DNA from: Anaerolineales bacterium
Lineage (GTDB): Bacteria > Chloroflexota > Anaerolineae > Anaerolineales > E44-bin32
Assembly (NCBI GenBank): GCA_030673085.1
Contig: DAOVFE010000045.1
Span: 1 to 9,534 of the forward strand
DNA: 9,534 bases
Direction of reading: 5' to 3'
Shown: piece by piece, positions 1 to 5,951 of the stretch
Layout: each line of letters opens with the position of its first letter
Numbering within the stretch: the first letter of the stretch is position 1
Notes under the pieces: model-generated
Told to the model about the DNA's origin: nothing
Databases searched by the model: none
What the model saw: the letters and a program-made list of their open reading frames with translations, nothing else
Made by a program: the position numbers and the translations under genes

Positions 1-1
1 T

Positions 2-193
2 GATGCCCATGAACCACCCTTCATTGCAACCGGCAATAACACCCCACTCACTACAGGAATGACATTCACCATTGAGCCGGGGATCTATCTTGAAGGCCGT
101 GGCGGTGTCCGGATCGAAGATGACATTGTTATCACTACCACCGGCGCCAAGTGTATCAGCACCCTTCCGCGAGAACTGGAGGTAATCCTATGA
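2..193 (+). CDS. Xaa-Pro aminopeptidase, M24B family (3' end only)
   Basis: The gene enters from the left edge with only its last 63 codons present, ending in TGA at 191-193. The visible tail carries the C-terminal signature of metallopeptidase family M24B. It starts with HEPP, followed by GMTFTIEPGIY and then GGVRIEDDIVIT, and it ends with the typical LPREL. In this pita-bread fold the Glu of the EPG motif and the Glu of RIED are metal ligands, and the His of HExP lies in the active site; the remaining ligands lie outside the window. Such enzymes are cytosolic and release N-terminal residues preceding proline. The stop codon overlaps the next gene's start as ATGA, so the two are probably co-transcribed and translationally coupled. 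Prolidase and Xaa-Pro aminopeptidase cannot be separated from this fragment. Confidence 0.9.
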   Translation, partial: DAHEPPFIATGNNTPLTTGMTFTIEPGIYLEGRGGVRIEDDIVITTTGAKCISTLPRELEVIL

Positions 194-954
194 ATCAAAT
201 CCTGCCAGGAGGCGAACCTTTTTTTCTACCCGGCGGCGATGTCGGAACACTATTGATCCATGGATTTACTGGAGCACCCAAGGAAATGCGGTGGCTCGGC
301 GAGAATCTGGCTAGTGAAGGCTATTCCGTCCTTGGAATCCGCTTATTCGGCCATGCCACATCCCAAGAAGACATGATCCGCACCCGTTATAAGGACTGGC
401 TAGCCTGCGTCGAAGATGGCTATAACCTGCTGTCGGGCTGCTGTAAACAGCAGATTGTAATTGGCCTGTCGCTAGGCGGAGCTCTAGCTCTCTACGCCGG
501 CGCTCATTATCCATTCCAGGGAGTTGTTGCCCTTTCGGCCCCCTTTGAAGTCCCCGACTCGCGGATCTCTAGCTTGCGTCCGATCGTTCCGCTCTTGAGC
601 AAGTTCTGGCGATTCTCCAAAAAAGATGCGGGCGACTGGTATGATCCAGAACCGGCGAAGGATCACCTTGATTACCCCTCGAACCCGATCCGGTCAGTAG
701 CCGAGCTGCATGACTTGCTGCAATTAATGCGCAAGAGTCTACCCAAAATAAGTGTCCCCACCCTGCTGATCCATTCAAAAGGCGACCATGTCATTCCACA
801 GACTCACCCAAAGCTTATCCTGCAACGAATAGGGACGGAAGATAAAGATATCGTTTGGCTCGAAAGAAGCGGCCACGTAGTTACCAGGGACATAGATCGC
901 GAGCAGGTGCTTCTAGAAACCACTCATTTCATCCAACGAATCACGGCGGCTTAA
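190..954 (+). CDS. Alpha/beta-hydrolase 1, Est30/monoacylglycerol lipase-like carboxylesterase
   Basis: A 254-residue soluble serine hydrolase with no signal peptide or membrane segment. The oxyanion-hole motif LLIHGFTG is at residues 21-28. The nucleophile elbow GLSLGG puts Ser at 94, the acid is probably Asp199 (SKGD), and the catalytic His is 229 (RSGHVV). The layout, including a Ser at position 94, matches the Est30-type carboxylesterases of Geobacillus, which cleave short to medium acyl esters and monoacylglycerols. The start at 190 is chosen because GGAGG at 178-182 sits 7 nt upstream and the ATG overlaps the preceding stop (ATGA); a longer reading from 151 lacks this support. It is the first of three tandem paralogs. 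The true substrate is unknown. Confidence is high for the fold and lower for lipase activity. Confidence 0.9.
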   Translation: MNQILPGGEPFFLPGGDVGTLLIHGFTGAPKEMRWLGENLASEGYSVLGIRLFGHATSQEDMIRTRYKDWLACVEDGYNLLSGCCKQQIVIGLSLGGALALYAGAHYPFQGVVALSAPFEVPDSRISSLRPIVPLLSKFWRFSKKDAGDWYDPEPAKDHLDYPSNPIRSVAELHDLLQLMRKSLPKISVPTLLIHSKGDHVIPQTHPKLILQRIGTEDKDIVWLERSGHVVTRDIDREQVLLETTHFIQRITAA

Positions 955-1060
955 GACTGGGCAATACCTTATCTAGGTACGCTTTCAATACGCATTACAA
1001 GTTCAAAGAAAGCGGTTGTGTAAAAGGGGAAATCATTTGCTAATAGGCTGGCAGATATGA

Positions 1061-1064
1061 GAGG
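1061..1064 (+). promoter_or_regulatory. Ribosome binding site deciding the hydrolase 2 start
   Basis: GAGG lies 6 nt before the ATG at 1071. An in-frame TTG at 1065 would leave no spacer at all, so the ATG at 1071 is the better start. The downstream protein then begins in register with its two paralogs, with PGGEP or TGGEP at residues 6-10. Confidence 0.7.
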
Positions 1065-1070
1065 TTGCAA

Positions 1071-1832
1071 ATGAAACAAACCATTCCTGGTGGCGAACCG
1101 TTCTTTTTTCCAGGTAACAGCCTGGGCTGCCTGCTGATCCACGGGTTCACATCCACACCACAAGAAATGCGCTGGATGGGCGAATATCTCGCCGCCCGCG
1201 GCTACACCGTTCTCGGTATGCGACTTTCTGGCCACGCTACCACGCTTGACGACCTGGCTCGTTCAAAATGGACTGATTGGGTTGCATCGGCCGAGGATGG
1301 CTATCACATGCTGTCCTGCACCTGCAGCCAGGTAATTCCCATAGGCCTATCCCTGGGCGGCGCATTGACTCTAATGCTGGCCAGCCGATTCCCAGTGACT
1401 GCACTGATCGCTATGTCAACCCCTTACGATCTTTCGCGCATTCCAAACAATGCTATTCTACGCGCACTAAGCCTGGTCAGGAAATCCATCCCCAAGGGGC
1501 CGCCTGATTGGCGCGATCCTATTGCCGCCGATGCTCGGGTCCAATATGATGCCTATTCAACCCACGCCGTCATCCAGCTTAGAGCCCTGCTCAGAGAGAT
1601 GCGCTCTTACCTCTCTCAAATAAAAGCTCCCGCGCTTTTAATGCACTCACGCTCGGATGACTTTATAACTCCACATAATATGACTGCAATCTACAAACGC
1701 CTTGGCAGCAAAGAAAAGTCGACCAAGTGGGTGGAAAAAAGCAACCACATCATTACCTGCGATTGTGATCGTATGGAAGTATTCCAGGAAGCAGCGGCTT
1801 TCATTCACCAAATCGCTGGGGACAAGAAGTGA
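1071..1832 (+). CDS. Alpha/beta-hydrolase 2, Est30/monoacylglycerol lipase-like carboxylesterase
   Basis: A 253-residue paralog of the preceding gene product, aligned with it without gaps through the first 100 residues. The oxyanion motif LLIHGFTS is at 21-28, the nucleophile Ser94 is in GLSLGG, the probable acid is Asp196 (SRSD), and the catalytic His226 is in KSNHII. The lid region (about 120-160) and the loop before the acid are the most diverged parts, which would be expected to change substrate range. It follows hydrolase 1 after a 116-nt gap, the largest in the operon. That gap could hold an internal promoter, but I see no convincing -35/-10 pair. Its stop overlaps the next start as GTGA. 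All catalytic residues are intact, so this is not a decaying copy. Confidence 0.9.
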   Translation: MKQTIPGGEPFFFPGNSLGCLLIHGFTSTPQEMRWMGEYLAARGYTVLGMRLSGHATTLDDLARSKWTDWVASAEDGYHMLSCTCSQVIPIGLSLGGALTLMLASRFPVTALIAMSTPYDLSRIPNNAILRALSLVRKSIPKGPPDWRDPIAADARVQYDAYSTHAVIQLRALLREMRSYLSQIKAPALLMHSRSDDFITPHNMTAIYKRLGSKEKSTKWVEKSNHIITCDCDRMEVFQEAAAFIHQIAGDKK

Positions 1833-2614
1833 GCCAAATACTAACTGGCGGCGAACCATTTCTATTCCCTGGCAATGGGATTGGTTGTCTGCTTATTCAT
1901 GGCTTTGGCAGCAGTCCCCAAGAAATGCGCTGGCTGGGCGAATGCCTCTCCTCTGCCGGGTATAGTGTTCTATGTCCACGCCTTTTTGGTCACGCCACTA
2001 CGATAAAAGACATGAAACGCTCTCGTTGGACGGACTGGATAGCTGAAGTTGAAGACGGGCTATCTTTACTGAGCGGCATCTGTTCACAAAATTTCTTGAT
2101 CGGATTGTCTATGGGCGCAGTCATCGCTTTAACCGCCGGGGCACGCTATCCTGTTGCCGGCGTTGTCGCCATGTCCACTCCGTATTCATTACTCCCCATC
2201 CCGCAGCTTACTAAGATTGGCAGCTTGAGCTGGCTTCTCCGGCCGCTGAGCCGCCTCTTCCACATCATCCCCACGCCGTTACGCATGGGCTACTATAATC
2301 CGAGAGCAGCCAAGGAACATCTGGCATATTCGGCGATCTCGGTTCGCGCATTCGCCGAGCTTATTGACCTTATCGCCGCAATGCGCCAATCGCTGCCCGA
2401 ATTGTCTGAGCCGGTTTTACTTATTCATTCAAGACACGACCTCGGCGTTCCCGCCAGGAATGCCGAATTGATCCTTCATCAGCTCAGAACAAGCGATATG
2501 CAGCTTCTTTGGCTAGAAAACAGTGGGCATGTTATTCCCTGCGAGCCCGAACGCGAGCGCGCCCTTCAGGCCATCATTGATTTTATCCAACATCATTCTT
2601 TGGCAGAGACATGA
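1829..2614 (+). CDS. Alpha/beta-hydrolase 3, Est30/monoacylglycerol lipase-like carboxylesterase
   Basis: The third tandem paralog, 261 residues. It starts at a GTG overlapping the previous stop (GTGA), and the start keeps the family N-terminus in register (TGGEP at 6-10). The motifs differ slightly from the other two. The oxyanion loop reads LLIHGFGSS, the nucleophile elbow is GLSMGA with Ser94, the probable acid is Asp204 (SRHD), and the His is 234 (NSGHVI). The lid region around residues 126-152 is longer and more hydrophobic (WLLRPLSRLFHII), suggesting a different acyl-chain pocket or membrane contact. It overlaps the MFS gene by 4 nt. No strong Shine-Dalgarno is visible, so translation probably relies on coupling to hydrolase 2. 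An esterase or lipase role is inferred; the substrate is unknown. Confidence 0.88.
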   Translation: MSQILTGGEPFLFPGNGIGCLLIHGFGSSPQEMRWLGECLSSAGYSVLCPRLFGHATTIKDMKRSRWTDWIAEVEDGLSLLSGICSQNFLIGLSMGAVIALTAGARYPVAGVVAMSTPYSLLPIPQLTKIGSLSWLLRPLSRLFHIIPTPLRMGYYNPRAAKEHLAYSAISVRAFAELIDLIAAMRQSLPELSEPVLLIHSRHDLGVPARNAELILHQLRTSDMQLLWLENSGHVIPCEPERERALQAIIDFIQHHSLAET

Positions 2615-3798
2615 CGCGAAACCTTCGAATCATAGCAATTGCGATTTTCATCTGGGGCCTTGGTGAAGGGGTCTTCATATATTTCCTTCCCCTTTATCTC
2701 GAAGATCTCGGCGCATTCTCTATGCAGATCGGCCTATTCCTGGGTCTTGCCGGCGCAGCCCTGGCTCTTGCTCACATCCTTGCTGGAACCCTCGCCTATC
2801 TTTTCGGCCGCAAGATTGCCATAAGCGCGGCATGCGTCACGGGAATGATCGCTGCTTGGCTGATGTTCTTTGGCGATTCGCTTCCCTTCTTCATCCTGGG
2901 AATGATCCTATACTTCATAAGCAGATCTGCGATCACACCGATGTCAAGCTACATCATCGCTTCCCGAGGCAAATGGACGACAGCCAGGAAATTTATGATG
3001 GCATCAACAATGTTCAATGCAGGATTAATCGTCGGCCCGCTGGTCGGCGGAACGATCAGCGAGCAAGTCGGATTACGAATCACCTTTGGGCTGGCAGCTT
3101 CACTTTTCGCCCTTTCCACCGCCGTAATAACCCTCATTACACCCCAGCCTTCCGAACAGGCTAAAGCCCTCCCACGCTATTTTGCAATTTTCAACAACGC
3201 CACACTTAGAAGATTCTTACTTCTAAGCACTTTCATATTATTCGCCATGTATCTAAGCTGGCCACTGACGCCGAATTTTATGCGAAATGAGCGGGGCGTC
3301 TCATTAGTCGCAATTGGCATATTTGGGGCATTCAACGCCCTGGGTATTATCACCGCCAACCTCACTCTCGGACGTTTCAAACCGCAATTCGGTATTCTGC
3401 TAGCCCATAGCTTAGTTGCATTTTCGATCGCAATGATATGGCTTGGAACAGGATCGGCTTGGTTTGCCTTAGGCTACTTCCTTGCCGGCGCATATCACAC
3501 CTCGCGACTATTAATCTCGTCCCAAATGGAAAGCCTGGCAAATCAGGAGGATGTGGCATTAGTTCACAGTCTCGTCGAATCCACCGGCGGTTTTGTGTTG
3601 CTAATTGCAGCTCCCTTAGCCGGTGTGCTTTATTATTGTTCACCTGAACTACCTTACACCGTATCGCTTACTTTGATCGGCATAAGTCTTATTGCTTACA
3701 TCCGATTCGCTCCGCGATACACAGCGATAAGAGAGCCGTTTGAAATACCTCCGGATACCTCAGATATTAGGAGCACACAACATGAACACATGGTTTGA
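2611..3798 (+). CDS. Major facilitator superfamily transporter
   Basis: A 395-residue integral membrane protein with about 11-12 hydrophobic spans and short polar loops, the usual size for an MFS permease. The loop between spans 2 and 3 holds a degenerate motif A, GTLAYLFGRK at residues 59-68. The usual Asp-Arg of GxLADRxGRK is replaced by Tyr-Leu. A motif-C-like segment, GLIVGPLVGG (138-147), lies in span 5; this glycine/proline pattern is common in proton-coupled antiporters. The start ATG overlaps the hydrolase 3 stop (ATGA). Lying between esterases and a PAP2 phosphatase, it may move a lipid-derived or amphipathic compound, but the ligand and direction cannot be told from sequence. It ends in a polar tail that overlaps the PAP2 gene by 17 nt. 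Confidence 0.88.
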   Translation: MTRNLRIIAIAIFIWGLGEGVFIYFLPLYLEDLGAFSMQIGLFLGLAGAALALAHILAGTLAYLFGRKIAISAACVTGMIAAWLMFFGDSLPFFILGMILYFISRSAITPMSSYIIASRGKWTTARKFMMASTMFNAGLIVGPLVGGTISEQVGLRITFGLAASLFALSTAVITLITPQPSEQAKALPRYFAIFNNATLRRFLLLSTFILFAMYLSWPLTPNFMRNERGVSLVAIGIFGAFNALGIITANLTLGRFKPQFGILLAHSLVAFSIAMIWLGTGSAWFALGYFLAGAYHTSRLLISSQMESLANQEDVALVHSLVESTGGFVLLIAAPLAGVLYYCSPELPYTVSLTLIGISLIAYIRFAPRYTAIREPFEIPPDTSDIRSTQHEHMV

Positions 3799-4759
3799 AT
3801 GGGGAATTTCGATTATTAACTGGATGCAGTCACTCGGAGAGGGACTGATTGCACCCATGCAGTTTTTCAGTTTTTTGGGAATCGAGATCTTCTACCTGTC
3901 AATCCTGCCAGCTCTGTTTTGGTGTTTTGATATTTCCCTGGCGTTGCGTATAGGAGTGATTATGCTATCAAGCGCTTGCCTGAATGGGCCTCTTAAGCTG
4001 CTTTTTGGCTTGCCGCGCCCATACTGGATCGGCACAGAAATACAAGCGTTAAGCAGCGAGACATCCTATGGCTTGCCGTCCGGTCATGCACAAAATGCAA
4101 TCGCTTTCTGGGGACGAATGGCAGCGGATATCAAACGCAGGTGGGCGACAATTCTTCTTGCGATCTTGATCTTCCTAATATCAATTTCCCGGCTTTTCCT
4201 TGGCATGCACTTTTCCGCCGATATCCTTGCCGGATGGTTTTTTGGCGGCTTGCTGCTTTGGGCATTTGTGCGTTATGAAAAAAGCTTCCTCCAGTGGCTT
4301 TTCTCATTCAAGCTCTCATATCGGATTCTGGTTGTACTGGCGTTATCGCTTGCGTTCATCGCTCTTGGCTTGGCGGCATCCGCCCTTACGGCCAACCGGC
4401 CCGTTCCTGAGGCATGGTCGCTAATGGCCGCAAGCTCCGCCGCTCAAAAAGAGCCAATCGATCCCCGTAGCCTGAGCGGCATTATCTCTGCAGCCGCGAC
4501 CCTCTTTGGGATTGGCGCCGGGAGCTTATTGTTAGCAGAATGGAATCAATTCAAGCCTGACGGCCGCTGGCAATTGCGCGTATTGCGCTACATCGCAGGT
4601 ATGGCCGGCGTAATGATAATCTTCGTCGGTCTTCGGGCAGTATTCCCCCATGGCTCATCCTTAGTAGCCCAAATCGCTCGCTTTATTCGCTATGGGACAG
4701 TTGGCTTTTTGGTTTCCTATCTAGCGCCTCGGGCTTTTGTCGCCTTGCACCTGGCTTGA
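3782..4759 (+). CDS. PAP2-family membrane phosphatase with C-terminal membrane extension
   Basis: A 325-residue multi-pass membrane protein carrying the complete three-part PAP2 phosphatase signature. It has Lys72 and Arg79-Pro80 (KLLFGLPRP), then Pro99-Ser-Gly-His102 (LPSGH), and then Ser136-Arg137 with His143 and Asp147 (SRLFLGMHFSAD). His143 would be the phosphoenzyme nucleophile and His102 the proton donor. Family substrates include phosphatidic acid, undecaprenyl diphosphate and lysophosphatidate. After the catalytic core, residues from about 180 to the end form roughly four further hydrophobic spans not needed for the signature. The start at 3782 is supported by AGGAG at 3769-3773 with an 8-nt spacer; an upstream TTG reading has no such site. 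It is the last gene of the plus-strand operon, overlapping the MFS gene by 17 nt. Confidence 0.9.
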   Translation: MNTWFEWGISIINWMQSLGEGLIAPMQFFSFLGIEIFYLSILPALFWCFDISLALRIGVIMLSSACLNGPLKLLFGLPRPYWIGTEIQALSSETSYGLPSGHAQNAIAFWGRMAADIKRRWATILLAILIFLISISRLFLGMHFSADILAGWFFGGLLLWAFVRYEKSFLQWLFSFKLSYRILVVLALSLAFIALGLAASALTANRPVPEAWSLMAASSAAQKEPIDPRSLSGIISAAATLFGIGAGSLLLAEWNQFKPDGRWQLRVLRYIAGMAGVMIIFVGLRAVFPHGSSLVAQIARFIRYGTVGFLVSYLAPRAFVALHLA

Positions 4760-5146
4760 ATCAGAAGCTCTTAGATCGAGGGAATTTGGAATATTCTGGC
4801 TTCTTCCTATGAGGAGCAGCGGCGCCTTTCTTACGCCTTGGATATAGGCATATGGCTCTTATGGATCCTGCTCCTTTTCGGTAGGTGACATTTCGCGCCA
4901 TAAGAACCAGTGGCCCTCTCGATCGCTTGCCGAGTCGCGAACTCGATCGTAGTACAAATCAAAAACACGCCCGGTCTTTGTTTGGACCCGAAAAAAGAAA
5001 CGGCCCACGCCCCATGAACCGCGACTTTCCGCAGTCAGGCGATGTCTCTCGGTCATATTGTGAGCCATGCGCATACGGCGGCTGTAATCGCGCCATACTA
5101 ACAATACCTCTTCAACCTCAAAACGCTTGCCCCTCCAAGTGAAGAA

Positions 5147-5166
5147 CCCCGCAGCAAGCTGCGGGG
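5147..5166. repeat. Perfect 20-nt palindrome, left copy
   Basis: CCCCGCAGC-AA-GCTGCGGGG, a 9-bp GC-rich stem with a 2-nt loop. It is a near-identical partner of the palindrome at 5229-5248. Confidence 0.85.
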
Positions 5167-5228
5167 CATCTTCTAAGGAAAAAGCCAATATGGGGGCGGT
5201 AGCCCCCAAACCCCCGCTTGCCATTCAT

Positions 5229-5248
5229 CCCCACAGCAAGCTGCGGGG
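5229..5248. repeat. 20-nt palindrome, right copy (one substitution)
   Basis: CCCCACAGCAAGCTGCGGGG differs from the left copy only at its fifth base (G to A), which leaves a wobble or mismatch in the stem. The two copies are 82 bp apart, start to start. Confidence 0.85.
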
Positions 5249-5376
5249 TATTCTGGCTTTTTCCCATAAAGGCAGCCGGAGGATCGCGTTTCTTGATAAA
5301 CTTTGGAGGTCGCTGAAAGATGACCTCAATCTCATTTCCGATAAAGCTTTTTGGCACCCATTGACGCACATCATCT

Positions 5377-5763
5377 TTAGCCATCATTTGCATCTTCGGC
5401 TGTTTCGATCCACTCTCGGGTTGCCGGCAAGTGTAAACAAATTAGAGCTACTAGCCCTAGAATCGTTCCCGGACCAAGATAGAATAATGATAGCAGCCCA
5501 ACAATTAAGACCGCCTTATGACCCCAGGATGATTTAATCCATAGTCCGCAAAGCGCACCAAACCAGGCCGTTCCCAGTACAACCAGCGGCCAGGCAAGAT
5601 AAAGCGGGTTAATCCCAAGGATAGCAGGAACCCTCAGCCATAGGCGATCTATTGAAGGATATACACCTAAGATGCGTCCGTGCATACCCTCAACCGTCAT
5701 CCACATTCCCAAGGCTGCTCCGGCCAGGGTCATCACGATTAAGCTTATTGGTGGACGCCGCAC
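5377..5763 (-). CDS. Small multi-pass membrane protein of unknown function
   Basis: A 128-residue hydrophobic protein I do not recognise. Likely membrane spans are about 6-22, 54-76 and 84-112 (the last long enough to be two). A loop of about 30 residues between the first two contains GRILGVYPSIDRLWLR, and a short acidic cytoplasm-type tail ends EWIETAEDANDG. The start is a GTG at 5763, chosen because GGGAGG at 5769-5774 lies 5 nt upstream. An in-frame ATG further up (5862) would add a polar, unlikely N-terminus and has no such site. The gene runs in the same direction as the DUF6504-like gene and overlaps its start by 17 nt, so the two were probably co-expressed. It has its own upstream region, separated from the EF-G-like gene by a terminator. 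Confidence 0.75.
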   Translation of the reverse strand: MRRPPISLIVMTLAGAALGMWMTVEGMHGRILGVYPSIDRLWLRVPAILGINPLYLAWPLVVLGTAWFGALCGLWIKSSWGHKAVLIVGLLSLFYLGPGTILGLVALICLHLPATREWIETAEDANDG

Positions 5764-5768
5764 GTCAA

Positions 5769-5774
5769 CCTCCC
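5769..5774 (-). promoter_or_regulatory. Strong ribosome binding site for the membrane-protein gene
   Basis: On the minus strand GGGAGG stands 5 nt before the GTG start codon at 5763. It is the reason for preferring this GTG to upstream ATG codons. Confidence 0.75.
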
Positions 5775-5817
5775 TATATGATAGTGTTGATAAAGAGAAA
5801 TCATTTGCCGACGGGAT

Positions 5818-5860
5818 GGCATATAAGAGGTGGAAACGGAGCTTCCATCCTATATATACC
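5818..5860 (-). promoter_or_regulatory. Imperfect 43-nt inverted repeat in the leader of the membrane-protein gene
   Basis: On the minus strand GGTATATA...GGATGGAA can pair with TTTCCACC...TATATGCC. The stem is 8 bp (one wobble), interrupted by an internal loop, then about 5 bp closing a short GCTCCG-type loop. It overlaps a possible -10 box, so it could be an operator or a leader hairpin. It may also be AT-rich chance pairing. Confidence 0.35.
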
Positions 5861-5878
5861 ACACTCTTCTATGGCCAA
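5851..5878 (-). promoter_or_regulatory. Possible promoter for the membrane protein / DUF6504-like pair
   Basis: On the minus strand TTGGCC (5878-5873) is followed after 16 nt by TATATA (5856-5851). The -35 match is moderate and the -10 fair. It lies just downstream of the EF-G-like terminator, where a new promoter would be expected. Confidence 0.35.
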
Positions 5879-5902
5879 ATAAGATTTCAACACCCTTCTA
5901 TA

Positions 5903-5931
5903 TACAAGAAAGGCCGGGATCTCCCGGCCTT
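5903..5931 (-). terminator. Rho-independent terminator of the EF-G-like gene
   Basis: A perfect inverted repeat at 5910-5931, AAGGCCGGGA-GA-TCCCGGCCTT on the minus strand, with a 10-bp stem and 2-nt loop. It is followed by a T-rich run (TCTTGTA). It begins 20 nt after the stop codon of the EF-G-like gene. The uridine tract is imperfect, so efficiency is uncertain. Confidence 0.75.
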
Positions 5932-5951
5932 AGGTTTGCTGATTGTAAGAA

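Larger units (their letters stand above)
5141..5267. mobile_element. REP/MITE-like palindromic element inserted in the DUF6504-like gene
   Basis: About 127 bp with no coding capacity of its own. Near the ends sit two copies of almost the same 20-nt palindrome, CCCCGCAGCAAGCTGCGGGG at 5147-5166 (perfect, 9-bp stem) and a one-base variant at 5229-5248. Between them is a third hairpin, GGGGGC-GGTA-GCCCCC (5192-5207). An 11-bp inverted repeat, GGAAAAAGCCA at 5177-5187 and TGGCTTTTTCC at 5254-5264, encloses the third hairpin and the second palindrome. This architecture is typical of REP/BIME elements mobilised by REP-associated tyrosine transposases, or of small MITEs. No target-site duplication is obvious. 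The borders are set by where the host reading frame resumes and could be off by a few bases. No transposase is present in the window. Confidence 0.7.
4859..5393 (-). pseudogene. DUF6504-like protein gene, split by an inserted palindromic element
   Basis: Two minus-strand pieces in different frames look like one gene. The N-terminal piece (5393-5268, 42 residues) contains FIGNEIEVIFQRPP and ends DPPAAF. The C-terminal piece (5140-4859, 93 residues) begins TWRGKRFEVEEVL and continues through RGSWGVGRFFFRVQ and RVFDLYYDR to WFLWREM. Together they give about 135 residues resembling the DUF6504 family as I recall it, with the FxWRGxxY/F...EEVL core across the join. About 127 bp of hairpin-rich DNA separates them. 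Its length is one more than a multiple of three, so it both inserts residues and shifts the frame; the N-terminal frame stops at 5118. A start inside the element (ATG at 5224) could make an N-truncated product. The gene's start overlaps the upstream membrane-protein gene by 17 nt. Function of the family is unknown. Confidence 0.75.

Noticed and set aside
955..1070. An internal promoter between hydrolases 1 and 2
   Set aside because: The 116-nt gap permits one, but the candidate pairs (such as TTGTGT with TAATAG, spaced 19 nt) are too poor to annotate.
4760..4858. Possible bidirectional terminator between the converging PAP2 and DUF6504-like genes
   Set aside because: Only short, weak complementarities (such as AGAAGC with GCTTCT) are visible and no T-tract follows a stable stem.
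5141..5267. The two 20-nt palindromes as the repeat units of a CRISPR array
   Set aside because: There are only two copies, they are perfect palindromes, the spacing region itself contains hairpins and an inverted repeat, and no cas gene is present.
5118..5393. A 91-codon minus-strand open frame that might be called as a separate hypothetical gene
   Set aside because: Its first 42 residues look like the N-terminus of the DUF6504-like protein. The remainder is a translation of the palindromic element plus the host gene read out of frame.
1029..5809. GAAATCATTTGC occurs near 1029-1040 and again near 5798-5809
   Set aside because: A 12-nt match between two places is expected by chance in a window this size, and the flanks do not extend it convincingly.
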